A stretch of 64,000 nucleotides of DNA from Lepeophtheirus salmonis. Its lineage: Eukaryota; Arthropoda; Copepoda; Siphonostomatoida; Caligidae. Numbering within the stretch: position 1 is the stretch's first letter; every line of letters starts with the position of its first letter. This document shows, one piece after another, positions 45,551 through 55,602 of this stretch. Where the stretch lies: positions 7,609,940-7,673,939 of the forward strand of contig NC_052131.2 of NCBI RefSeq assembly GCF_016086655.4. Direction: 5' to 3'. A program made the position numbers and the translations under genes. Under the pieces are notes generated by a model. The model was not told the DNA's origin. It made no database searches and was given only the letters and a program-made list of their open reading frames with translations.

Positions 45551-46000
45551 TCAAACTCGACAAAGTTTTACTTCATCCAGATCAATAACGAAAGTAACAT
45601 GGCCGACCTTCATTAAAAAAATATAAGCATAAAAATTATATTTAATTGGGTTTGGTCGCCCCACCACAAGCTCCATTCTGTACACGAAGCTGGGACAGGC
45701 GTTACTGACATGAACAGATTCTAACTCCTTGGGCTCACCCATAATACTATTCGAGGCCTTCACGGAGGGATGAAACTTGGCAAAAGTATTGCTCTCAAAG
45801 TCATTATAGACGTAAAAGTCCAAGGGATTTATCTCGTGGGGCCTGAGGGCCGGGTCTCGGCATCCAGGAAAGTTAGAGCATTGGCTTGAAATCAGACTTG
45901 GGAATCTTCAATTTCCTCGAGTTTTTGTGGCTCTTTGAGGATCTCGTCGAAGGTGGTGGTCTATAACAATAGGAAATAGAGCCACACAGAATATTAAACC
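45551..46000 (-). pseudogene. Tc1-like transposase C-terminal relic
   Basis: The minus strand carries EILKEPQKLEEIEDSQV and FQANALTFLDAETRPSG, then after a frame change PHEINPLDFYVYNDFESNTF and AKFHPSVKASNSIM, then VSNACPSFVYRMELVV. The order fits the region around the third catalytic Asp (usual 'SPDLNPLDF.VW..LES') and the C-terminal tail. Here the SPD part reads PHE, so that catalytic Asp is lost. The frame at 45,551-45,823 is its best preserved part. The relationship of the 45,873-46,091 frame is unclear. Confidence 0.65.
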
Positions 46001-46309
46001 ACCATTTAAGGATATGATACATCACAAGTATCTTGGCAGTGGTTATGCTAGCTTTCATCATCTGGGGTCTTAGCACGAAAATGATCATCACCGTTTCATA
46101 ATTACCTGTATAAATAGATTTAGTATTAATAAAAGATTAAAAATTTGGAAGAGGGTTTCAAAAATTTTTGTGGTGTCTTAATCCCCCTCCCGAAAAAAAG
46201 GGAGGCTCGCGGTGCTGCTGTCTTTTGGGATCCTGAAATCTTGTTGGATCTAAAAAAAACAAGACGCGCACCATTAGTGATTATAAATAGAGTTCAGTAG
46301 TTAGTAATG

Positions 46310-46600
46310 AAAAAACAACCTTTAAACAAAATTACGGAACAACGGTTGTTAATTGTACTCTTTCTTCTTTTTTGTTCCTTATTTAATCGGTAGACTTGGT
46401 GATGTCATCTTCCTCTGAAAGAAGAATTTTTGACCATCTTTGGTGTAAATTGTTTTAAAAAAGTATATTAAAATAAGTGTAAATGAATTTATATATAATT
46501 ACAATATTTTCCCTGTACTAAATGTAGAAATATCACCTCTTGATAGGAGTACTTCCTTTTCTCCTCAGCAGTACTTTATGTCTCTTTCCCGCCTTCTTCT
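46310..46600 (-). repeat. ~400-bp dispersed repeat, copy 3 of 4
   Basis: In reverse complement it reads 'aaaacaatttacaccaaaga', 'ttctttcagaggaagatgac', 'accgattaaataaggaac' and 'aagaaagagtacaattaaca', matching 10,005-10,160 closely. A poly-T run at 46,602-46,622 follows. Confidence 0.6.
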
Positions 46601-46774
46601 TGTTTTTTTTTTTTTTTTTTTTAATGTTTTCGTTACTAACATTTCAACTCTAATAATAATGAAGGACTTGGAAATTTAGAACATAATATAGTTAGGACTA
46701 GTTTAAAATATATTATTTCTACTTAAAATAAAATAAGAAATACTTTCATTTTGCAGTATTTATTATTTACTTAC

Positions 46775-46827
46775 GGGATCCCATAATTTGAAAGTGTGCT
46801 TCCCAGAATCTGCACAATTACAAAATC
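46775..46827 (-). other. Candidate exon, minus strand (unrecognised protein)
   Basis: On the minus strand the acceptor 'ggtttctcatttaccag' precedes 53 nt, which after two phase bases read FCNCADSGKHTFKLWDP and end at a strong donor (ATCCC/GTAAGTAAA). The peptide has balanced composition with two cysteines and is unlike chance translations of the surrounding A/T-rich DNA. It ends in phase 0. No family is assigned. The other two frames are one closed (TAA) and one open (DFVIVQILGS...), so the frame choice rests on composition. Confidence 0.35.
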
Positions 46828-47032
46828 CTGGTAAATGAGAAACCCCCTAACCTTAACTTCCATCTCAAAAATTACCAATACTAAACAAGTACCTTGAACA
46901 AGTGATGGGACGATGAATCGGTTTTCGAGAATCATCTGTTTTTCTGGAAACAGATTCGGTCTTAGGAAAATAATGTTTAATTTGAAATTATATTTAACTA
47001 TTTCTTACTTTTCTATACAATGAAAATAATAC

Positions 47033-47545
47033 CCCCCGTAAATTAAGGAATTTTTGCTTATTACTAGAAAATTTAATATTTCCAATTTTTTCCAAAAATT
47101 TAATTTTTCTAAATAAGAATGTATTTTTGAAATTTTTCTCCAAAAACTTAATATTTAAATATTTTTTCTAGGAAAATTTAAATAAGAAATTTAATTTTGA
47201 AATTTTTTTTCCAAAAATGTTATATTACAAATTTAATTTTTGAATTTTTTTTCGAAAAAAATTTATTGCTTGGAGAACAACTTGGATATTTTTGAAATTA
47301 TTTTTCAAAAAAATTAATTATTATTTGAATTTTTTTCCAAAAATTTATATTTTTTGTGAACAGCTGTGTATTTTTCTTGAAAAAAGTTATTTTTTTATGA
47401 ATAGTTGGGGATTTTTCAAATTTTTTGAGAATAGTTGTGGATTTTGAAAAAAATTTAAATTTCGATTTTCTTAATTTAAATCCCAAAACCAACCTCCCTC
47501 CCCCAAATTTATTTATATATATATATATATTGTACGGACAATATA
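47033..47545. repeat. AT-rich foldback repeat, copy 11
   Basis: Starts at 'accccccgtaaattaaggaa', has the usual core, then 'ccaacctccctcccccaaat', a (TA)n run and 'tgtacggacaat'. The caps are degraded but the layout is the same. The minus frame 47,298-47,561 is repeat-derived. Confidence 0.65.
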
Positions 47546-47813
47546 AAAAATGCCCGGGCAATCTATAAAATTTCCAATAGAGGGGTCAATGTTTAATTTA
47601 ACTTTATTTACATTGTCATATGAGATTACTTTTAGTAATTTGTTATTGAACAATTCATTGCAAGCTATTTCATCATTAAGGATGAATTAAGGATCATTAG
47701 GACACTTGTGTATTTTCATTGAAATATATATTGTATTCCCTCAATCAAACTATTCCATGATAACAATTGTCACGTGGGACTCCATTTTATTTTGCAAAAA
47801 ATATCTTGGCCAA

Positions 47814-48195
47814 AAGTTTGAGCAGGTGGATAATTGGTCCGTAAGGGGCATCAAAGCATATCACCATCATTATCTTGAGTAACAAGGACCTCTTCGGATA
47901 TATTTAAATGCACGCTGGCCTACGGGTTACACAAGTGAATCGCTTGTTCACAAAGGGGATCAAAACTTATTGCCGCTGCTATTCTGAGTATCAAGGATCC
48001 CTTCTAATATACATACTATGATACACTCCGGCCCTCAGGTTGTATAAGTGAACCACTGGTCCAAAAGGTGGATGATTATACATTGTTACCGCCTCCCTGA
48101 GCATCGATGACCCCTTCTAATATTCTATAATACACCCCACCTATGGGTTGTGTAAAGGAGCTGCAAGTTCAAGAAGTGGATCATTACCCACTGCC
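47814..48195 (+). repeat. Left array of ~110-bp tandem units of a foldback composite
   Basis: At least three diverged head-to-tail units can be lined up on 'gg(g)ttacacaagtgaa', 'aggttgtataagtgaacc' and 'gggttgtgtaaaggagc' at 47,925, 48,038 and 48,146, giving periods of 113 and 108 bp. Each also carries '(g/a)agtatcaaggat', 'cccttctaatat' and 'gtccaaaaggtggat'-like words. Confidence 0.8.
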
Positions 48196-48889
48196 ATAAA
48201 TGAGTCATTATTCCCCCCTTCCCCGCTTCATTGAGCCACAAGAACCTTTGCTACTCACACCACTCAAGGGATTGAACTTTTTTTGGCATTATACTTAGTT
48301 GGGATCTGTAAAGGTTTGTCTAACTTTGGTGGTGGCTTATAACCGTCATACGAAATAGAGATAAACAAAAAACTTATTTAAATATACTTTTCAACATCAA
48401 TTGTAATAATTTCAAAAAATCATCTATTTGAACATACCTAACATAACTAATATTACATAATTTTTTACTTAAATATATATTACTTAATATATTCTAAGCA
48501 TAAACACATTCACTAAAGAATCTACTTTTGCAGCTTGTTGTTCTATTATGACATTTGGTATTACAGAAGTATTCTTTCTTTGCAGATTTTTAGGAGTATG
48601 TACAAAAAGCCTTGTTGATTTCCATCCGATATAATTGATGTACTCAGTTGCAATGTAACTTACTTCTCTCTGGGAACTTTAACAAAACTGAGGAATGACT
48701 CCTTGCAAGACTCAAACTGCTTTCTTACATATAGCTGTTTTAAGACATAATTTCTTGTCCCAAATCCATTTTATCCGTTAATTGCTACATAGATGAGAAC
48801 AGCCAAGACGTAGTGAGGATCAGTTTTGCTACGGTCGATACTTGAAACTTGGACTTTGACGCTACCTCAGCCTCCTTAAACTGCCTTGA

Positions 48890-49390
48890 TGAGAGTTGCA
48901 TCCTCCTGTTTGTTTTTTCTTCTTACTTGTAATTAGCTCCTCTCTCTTCCGCTTGGCCATCCTGAGCAGATTGTCAATATGAGGGTAATATCAATTTGAT
49001 ATCCTCAATCATCTTCCTTTCCCCCTATGGCGCCGTTGGAAGGTTCTGAAGCGTTGTATTTAAGGTCCCAGATGGAACAATTTTATTCTCCGGATACAGA
49101 TTGTTGATGGAATACCCGTTTCATGTCATCAAACGTTATTCTCTTTCCTACTCTATATTTCCATACATATATTATAGAAACTACTCCGTGGCTATTTCAC
49201 ACTCATTGGATGAACGTACATAAGTCCTGAAGTCCAACCTTTATGGGATGGCTATACATTACATACTTGGTATGATGTTCGCCCAATACCAGAGTGAAAG
49301 CGTTGATTCTCTGCATACTGAACAACCCACTGTTTATCAGCCAACTTACTTGTCTTGTTGTCACGTATCACAACATAGGAATGTCTCCAT
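48890..49390 (-). pseudogene. Integrase-like relic inside the foldback composite
   Basis: Minus-strand fragments read KQWVVQYAENQRFHSGIGRT then SYQV, and after a frameshift MYSHPIKVGLQD. This is the pattern '...NR.FHSGI..SPYEAMFG...KVGL' near the end of KRBA2/Ginger-like integrase cores. Further along the same strand an ATG at about 48,962 opens MAKRKREELITSKKKKQTGG, similar to how such proteins begin. The order (C-terminal piece before N-terminal piece) means these are two fragments, not one gene. The integrase catalytic residues are not legible. Confidence 0.4.
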
Positions 49391-49475
49391 TTGCTGTCTC
49401 ATATGATTCCTGAGATTGTGTGTGATGGAAATTTTCATACACAAGTTCATTTGTTCAACCCTTGTTCTCAGGTCT

Positions 49476-49655
49476 ATTATAGAGACAACCCACTCACGTG
49501 TTGTGCTAGTGAACTGCTAGTCGAAAATGTGGGTCATCAGCCATTGCACATCCACATTGGTCCTTAATACTCAATGTGGCAGTGGCGATGGCTAATGACC
49601 CACATTTTCGACTAGCATTTCACTAGCACAACACATGAGTGGGTTGTATTATAGG
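49476..49655. repeat. Near-perfect long hairpin within the right array
   Basis: 49,476-49,544 (acaacccactcacgtgttgt, gctagtgaactgctagtcga, aaatgtgggtcatcagccat) is mirrored by 49,589-49,655 with only a few mismatches, around a ~45-base loop. The arms are two neighbouring ~110-bp units in opposite orientation. The high identity suggests a recent or conversion-maintained inversion. Confidence 0.85.
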
Positions 49656-49866
49656 ATATTAAAAGGGTCTTTGATACTTGGGAAGCGGTAGCTATGGGTA
49701 ATAATCTACCTCTTGGACTAGTGGTTCACTTGCACAACCCTTGAGCTGGGGTGTATCTTAGGATATTAAAGGGGTCCTTTATACTTAGGATAGGGGTGGC
49801 AATGGTTTTGATCACAATTGTGGACAAGCGCTTCACTAGTGTAACCTGTGGGCCAGGGTGTGCTGA
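49589..49866 (-). repeat. Right array of ~107-bp units, inverted relative to the left array
   Basis: Units line up on 'gcacaacacatgagtgggtt', 'gcacaacccttgagctgggg' and 'gtgtaacctgtgggccaggg' at 49,628, 49,733 and 49,840 (periods ~106-107). The reverse complement matches the left array unit by unit, including 'aggatattaaaggggtcctt' against 'ggatcccttctaatat'. Confidence 0.8.
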
Positions 49867-50442
49867 CCTTACTATTAATTTAAATTTCTTTGGCTATATA
49901 AAACAAACTATTAAATACATTTTCTTTTTCAATTTTAGACCAAATTTAGTTAAAGGCTAAATTTCATTTTTAAGGCCAAACTGCTTAAAAAAGCTAAACT
50001 GGTAACCCTGGTAGAGTCTCAGAAAATACGAGATACCATTAAATATTTTCCGATGTTTCTATTTATTAGCAGGAGTATATGCATTTCGGTGATATTGCGA
50101 CAATTATACTAAAAAATACTACTGGAGAAGGAGTAGTTGGCCTCACCTAAACATTAGGCAGATTACAATCTGGTCAGCGATCCACAGGTTGGCATTCCTG
50201 CACTAGATTATCAAATTGCTTGCAATGAAATTTTATCTTAATCAAATCATTAATGATCAAATTGCTTGCAATCAATTGTTAAATAACAAATTACCAACAA
50301 TCATTTCACCTGACAATGTAAATGAAGTTAAAATGAAAATTTACTACTCTATTGAAAATTTTATAAATTACCGGGGCATTTTGCACATTGTCCGCTGTAT
50401 TGGGCATTTTTCAAATTTCCCCGATTTTCCACATATCCTGTA
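49867..50442. other. AT-rich DNA, no supported feature
   Basis: The small frames at 49,751 and 50,216 have no support. A short duplicated phrase, 'atcaaattgcttgcaat', occurs at 50,209 and 50,256. Confidence 0.4.
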
Positions 50443-50474
50443 ACATAAATATATAATCCTGTGGACGCCCATGT
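50443..50474. repeat. Terminal fragment of the AT-rich foldback repeat
   Basis: 'aaatatataatcctgtggac' then 'gcccatg' is the (TA)n-plus-right-cap end of the family, standing alone without a core. Confidence 0.6.
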
Positions 50475-50649
50475 TAACATGGTATTTTAGAATTATTATA
50501 TAAAATACTAAGGAATCGGCATCGGTAATTTTTATAAGAATCGCATCAGAATCGAGATTATTTTTTTGAATGGTCCCATGATTACTTTGAACTCTTTAAA
50601 TTACAAATATAAAGTTTACAATGTCAGAGAAAAGCTTAATAAAAATACA

Positions 50650-50935
50650 AGGCTAGACCATCATGTAGTCGGACTTGCTGAAATTTTCAATTTCATGTAT
50701 TGTTCAGGCTACTGGGCAAAACGAGAGGATTTTGAAAAACACGCAATCAATCATAGTATATGACGTCACTACTCCTAGAATTTTGAATTCAATGTATCGT
50801 ATCGACTGCTCGGTAAGAAAAAATGATTTTCTCAAAACACGCAACCACTCATTCACTATGACGTCAATATTAAAAAGCGTGGTACACAGGCTAAGGTATA
50901 GCTTTGTATTTCTATTAGCATTGTTCATAGTAATA
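50650..50935 (+). repeat. Two-unit ~105-bp tandem repeat (pair of 12,660-12,945)
   Basis: Same dimer and tail as the 12.7-kb locus. 'ttgctgaaattttcaattt', '(t/c)actgggcaa', 'acacgcaa(t/c)ca' and 'ctatgacgtca' occur in both units. The overlapping frames on both strands (50,566-51,013) are artefacts of this repeat. Confidence 0.7.
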
Positions 50936-52242
50936 AAGGTATATTCTGTTAGTAGGTATTACACAGTCTACATACATACATTTCAGATGAATATTCTAAC
51001 CATATTAAAATGAACCAATTATTCAGTATAACTAAGTACTCACATAAACTACATAATAATATACCAAATGTGTACATGTTATTCTTTGTTCCTACAAACA
51101 ACTAACTGATAATACATATTTATATTAAAGTATGTATTGTTGATTCATAGACAGTATAGTAATTATCTATTTAATGTCAAATTAGTATATTTTATTTAAT
51201 CCAAAATATATGAAATATTTGTATTTCTTGTGACTGAGTTGTCTCACATGCTTCAGTTGTGTAATGTTGACACTTAAACGCTGTATTTTGATTCCCACTT
51301 TTAATAATATAGTATACACGAAGAAATAACTTGTAGATGTATTCAAGGACATCACTACATAACTGTTGTAAGTCACTCTTCTGGTGGATGTTGCGAGGTT
51401 GTTTTGTGTTTTTTTTTTAATTTTTTTCTACTGACATCCCATTTTTCCCATCTCAAATATAAAAAATCACATTTTTTTTTTACTTTAATGACGTCATTAA
51501 TGTGATGTTTAATAAATAACTTAAATACAATCAATGTGCAGAAGTGTTTGCAAGTGGTGGACTGAAGAGGCTGATTCCTCTCCACATCAAGGATTTTTTT
51601 TTTTTGGTCTTTCTTCATAAAGGCTTTAAGTTTTAATTCTCATATGATTTTAAAATGACCCTTTTACAAAAATAAAGCCTCATTAAGTCCTTTTTTAAGA
51701 AATTTTTGTCCATATTAAATTTAATATCGTGATTTTTTAGGAAAAATATATCTTTAGAATAGTTTTTTTATTATAAAGGTCAATTAAATTTTTTAATTAT
51801 GAAAGACCAACCCATTTTTTTCTCCGCCATTATTTCGTAGGGGGTGTAACAGATACAGACACTGTAGAAAGACCCTGGAACCATCTATAAAAGAGGAGGA
51901 TGGTTATTTTTTCCGTAACATTTAGATAACACCATTTTTTACGTTTCACTTTTTATTGTGATTGGGTGTTTCCACATGACGTCAGTATTGCTTAAGTCAA
52001 ATCATCTTCGAGTCCTAATAGACCAAATTTTATAAAATTACGAAACCTTTTTTTAGTTAAGATAAAGGAAAACGGCAAATTATTACCGTGTATTTCAATG
52101 TCAAAAGGATTCCCTTTTATAAATAAATGATTTAAAAACTTTACTACCTTTAAAAAAAATTATCTTCCAGCTTACTATGTTATAAATTAGATCCTATTAT
52201 ATGTATAAGAGATATGTTTTGACGTCATTATACAATCTAATA
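50936..52242. other. AT-rich DNA, no supported gene
   Basis: Poly-T stretches occur at 51,410 and 51,595. The minus frames at 51,182 and 51,373 are unsupported. Nothing else is recognised. Confidence 0.4.
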
Positions 52243-52375
52243 TTTATTAATAAAGCAAAGTCTGTATGTATGTATTTAAGCCGACAGTAAGTAATTTTTG
52301 AGTGTAGATACTTGATCTAAGAGATAACAATACAATGAAGCATGTGTGGCATATTGAAGAAAGAAAAAAAAATAC
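52243..52375 (+). repeat. Fragment related to the 22,350-22,880 Helitron-like element
   Basis: 'attaataaagcaaagtctg', 'gtaatttttga' and 'acttgatct-aagagataaca' match the 22.4-kb element in order. No CTAG terminus is present. Confidence 0.45.
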
Positions 52376-52726
52376 TATTTGTAGATAATTGTATAAAAAA
52401 GCTATGTATAAATGAATTACATCTCGCAGACGTTATATTCAACTCATATTAAAAAAGAAAAAAATAGGAAGTACTTGATATCAAAAGTGAATTTGACTTT
52501 AGATGAGCTTTAGTAACGAGCTAAAGTAAAATAAATTAATTATTACATTTGCATTTTCATTACCCTTTTCGATTTTAATTCAAATATTGCCGGGTTTTTT
52601 TAATTTTTTGCTATTCAATAAAGTGTTCATTCCTTATTTATTTTTATATTACTTTGATGAAGTAACTTAAAAGGTTGTTTAAAATATGTCCAGTTGATTT
52701 AATAAATATATATCAAATTTAGGCTC

Positions 52727-52838
52727 CCAACAACATGGTGTTTTTTTGGTTTATGATGCAATCTGTGACGTCAATAAAACACTCAATTGTCACTCACATG
52801 TAAACTTCCCTGGTGCACACTGCACCTATGCTTCAGAA
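52727..52838 (+). repeat. Direct repeat, left copy (flanks AT-rich repeat copy 12)
   Basis: 'ggtttatgatgcaatctgtg', 'acgtcaataaaacactcaat', 'tgtcactcacatgt' and 'ccctggt-c-cactgca' recur at 53,463-53,574 in the same order with scattered differences. Confidence 0.8.
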
Positions 52839-52839
52839 A

Positions 52840-53460
52840 AAAAAGTCAAAATCTACAGCTGCTTACACAAAAAAAAATGTTCAATTTTTTTTTTGAAAAA
52901 AATTTCAAATGTTACACTTTTTCGAAAAACACTACAGAATTTTATACTTATTTTTAAATAATTTGATTCAATCGAATTTTGTTTGAAATATTAAAATTTT
53001 GGAAAAAAAATTCAAAAATTAACTTTCAAATATTTACTTTTTTTTTAGTTTCCAAAAATGAATATTTGTTCTCGAAATCTTTTTAACTGTTTCAAAAAAA
53101 CATTAAAAAATTATCAAATGGACACAAAAAATAAAATTTTTGAGAAAAAAATTCAAATTTAAAACTTAAAAAAAACAAATAAACAAAAAAAATAATTATG
53201 CCTTTTTGAAAAAAAATTAATTTTCTGTGAATAGCTATGAATTTTTGAATTTTTTTTTTTAAATTCAATATTTGAAATAAAAAAACAATTATTCTTTAAA
53301 ATTTGATTTTTGATTTTTTTTCTTATTACAAATATTGAAATTTTTTTTAAATATTTAAAATATTAAATTTCTTGGGGAAAAAAATCAAAAATTCATAGGT
53401 ATTAACAGAAAATTATTTTTTTGAATTTTTTTTTCAAAATTCCATATCCACCTTAAATTT
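52840..53460. repeat. AT-rich foldback repeat, copy 12 (between direct repeats)
   Basis: Contains core words typical of the family ('gtgaatagctatgaattttt', 'aaaattaattttctgtg', 'aaatctacagctgcttacac'). Caps are absent. It fills exactly the space between two ~110-bp direct repeats. Confidence 0.6.
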
Positions 53461-53462
53461 TT

Positions 53463-53574
53463 CTTAACAACGAGGTGTGGCTTTAGTTTATGATGTAATC
53501 TGTGACATCAGTAAAAGCACTCAATTGTCACTCACATGTCATCTCCCCTGGTTCCCACTGCAGCCATGCTACAC
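53463..53574 (+). repeat. Direct repeat, right copy
   Basis: Partner of 52,727-52,838. Divergence between the copies (for example 'gacgtcaataaaac' against 'gacatcagtaaaagc') shows that the duplication is not recent. Confidence 0.8.
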
Positions 53575-53724
53575 TGAAATTATTAGCAATTAAGATCTAT
53601 ATTTAGAATGTATGAACAGATAAACTCTCGGTGATTAATATAAGAGTAAAAATTTGATTGCGAAATATCCACTTAGTAAAATATTAATAGGAGTGTCACG
53701 AGGAGCTTTTTGAAATAAACAAAG

Positions 53725-53925
53725 ACTTAATGGTTTTTCCTTTCGGATATTTTCAGGAATTTTTATAAGTTGAATGAATATGATTTAAAGGAGCTTACAC
53801 TACTTACTATGAATTCAAAAAATGTATCATATAAGATTTGGATTTTTATATGAATTAATATAAGTCTTCGTTTAGAATTCATCTTATTTCATACTCAGTC
53901 ATTAAAAAGATTATTAATTCAATGT
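53725..53925 (+). repeat. Dispersed repeat shared with 7,110-7,310
   Basis: See the 7-kb copy. Non-coding. Confidence 0.55.
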
Positions 53926-54199
53926 AAATAATAATTAGTAACTGTTCTTAAATAATAATTAATAGGGATTTTAAGACAAATACACAACTATTTGTTGGGT
54001 ATTTTCAAGAAAATGCTTTCTCTTTTAAAAGTCGTTGAGCGTTTGGGGTTCTTATGGTTATAGAACCATTTTATAACGTCAGAAGAGGATAACAAAACTA
54101 TGTTGCTAAATAGTAATAGCATTAATTATGTATAAAAAGGTAATGTTGGGCATTCGTTTTTGGACAATGGAAATATATATCATGAAAAAGAGATGATTT

Positions 54200-54356
54200 T
54201 CAAATACGTAGGGAAGACCGAGCACAGTTGCAAAGCGGGACGGTTTCAAGAGTCTCCTCATCTTGAACATGCAAAAAGCTACGACCATAAAATTTACATC
54301 ACAATTGTAAGATATATGGAAGATTATTGGAGCAAAAATCAATAATTTTTGCAAAT
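54200..54356 (+). repeat. Left part of a split repeat (homologous to 14,100-14,240)
   Basis: 'gaccataaaatttacatcacaattgtaa' (14,170: 'ccataaaatttaacacaattgtaa') and '(a/g)gattatt/gattata' identify it. It continues after the insertion at 54,843. The 61-codon frame here is not conserved at the 14-kb copy. Confidence 0.6.
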
Positions 54357-54842
54357 GCGTCTGAAGGATTATATTTTCAAGACGCCTTATTTTTGAATAA
54401 AAAAATCAAAAAATTAACTTTTTTGGGAAAATAATTTAAAAAATGTGATTTTTTCAACAAAAAATTCCTAAAATTTAATTTCAAATGTTGTTTTTTTTAA
54501 TTTCAAATACTTCATCTTTTGAAAAACATTTCAAAATTTATGGCTATTCTTAAAAAAAAAAAAAATTTTTTTTTTAAAAATAAAGAAATTTCATAGTTGC
54601 TCACAAAAAATTGATTTTTTTTTTTAAATCGAAAATTAACTGCTGTTCACAAAAAAAATATATATTAAAGTTTATGTAGAAAATTTTCAAGAACTCATAT
54701 TTATTCAGAGAAAATTAATTTTTTTGTAAACAAAAAAAAATTTAATTTAATTTAAAAATATTAAATTTTCTTGAAAAGCAAAAAATCCTTCATTTGCGGA
54801 GGGGTACAAATCTTCCAACCCTCCCCCTGTGGACGGGTTTTG
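54357..54842. mobile_element. AT-rich foldback repeat, copy 13, inserted into another repeat
   Basis: The left cap caaatgcgtctgaaggatta and right cap ccctgtggacgggttttg flank an A/T core and the G/C block 'gcggaggggtac' to 'ccaaccctcccc'. Its insertion separates 'aataattttt' from 'gtcaacttttctt', which are adjacent at the 14.23-kb homologue (aattttgtcaaattttctt). This is direct evidence that the family has moved. Confidence 0.75.
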
Positions 54843-55140
54843 TCAACTTTTCTTCTAGATATTGTATAAAAACGGTTTTTGAGGGGTAAAAGTAGTTTTT
54901 TATGATCATTATTTTTGTAATAATGAAGTTAGTTTTTCATTGTTTTTTTTATGATAAATGATATAACGTGAATTATTAACTATTTTGCGGTTAGTTGTTT
55001 TGATTTTATCTAAATCCATCGTTAAGTTTGGAAAAATGAAACACTTAGTAAATAGGGGCAGTTACAACAAATGCTTCAATTTTCGTCAGACTGTTTATTC
55101 TTTTACATTATTTTACTTGAGGTAGTACCGGTCATTGTCC
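54843..55140 (+). repeat. Right part of the split repeat (homologous to 14,235-14,345)
   Basis: 'gatattgtataaaaacggtttttgagg' matches the 14.26-kb copy, and 'gactgtttattctttt-cattatt' matches its later part. The middle portions differ by indels. Confidence 0.55.
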
Positions 55141-55351
55141 AGAATAATTAGGCGTAGACACAGAGGAACACTTTGCTTTAGGAATATAGAAGATAACTCC
55201 TCCATAAATCCGGAGTCTTTCTTTCCATTTTCATGAACACACTCACACATAGTTAGGTACTTGAATATTATATCCTCAATATGAAAGAATAATTATAAAA
55301 GCTTGATATTTTTTTTTAAAACCAACTCAAACCAACTAGGAGTCCTTGAGC

Positions 55352-55602
55352 CAAAAACAAAAAGTGTTGAAATCAATCGACAATGCCTGATGATTTAACA
55401 CAAAAAACGGCCAAACCCCTAAATATTATTGAAATTCATTATTTGATTTTTTTGTGTCTATATTTTGTTGTTCAGGCATTCAAAAACAAAAAGTGTTGAA
55501 ATCATACAACATTGCCTGATGATTTAACACAAAAACGGCCAAACCCCTAAATATTATTGAAATTCATTATTTGATTTTTTGTGTTATTGTTGTTCAGGCA
55601 TT
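55352..55602 (+). repeat. 129-bp tandem duplication with internal inverted ends
   Basis: Two nearly identical units start at 55,352 and 55,481 (caaaaacaaaaagtgttgaa...). Within each, 'aatgcctgatgatttaacac' plus 'aaaaaa' near the start is inverted at the end ('ttttttgtgt...tcaggcatt'), so each unit can fold on itself. A shorter relative of the unit start is at ~15,695. Confidence 0.85.

Larger units (their letters stand above)
47814..49866. mobile_element. Foldback-type composite element, about 2 kb
   Basis: The tandem array at 47,814-48,195 reappears in the opposite orientation at 49,589-49,866, so the two ends form long inverted repeats made of ~110-bp subunits. Between them is ~1.2 kb of more complex sequence with integrase-like debris on the minus strand (48,890-49,390). 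Long terminal inverted repeats built from tandem subunits are known from FoldBack/Galileo-type elements in flies; here the resemblance is structural only and the family is not assigned. Exact outer ends and target duplications were not found. Confidence 0.6.

Noticed and set aside
47500..47535. (TA)n runs as promoters
   Set aside because: They are internal parts of AT-rich repeat copies, present in the same place in several copies.
50566..51013. Overlapping frames on both strands, up to 112 codons
   Set aside because: They fall in the two-unit repeat shared with 12.7 kb, whose frames are not conserved.
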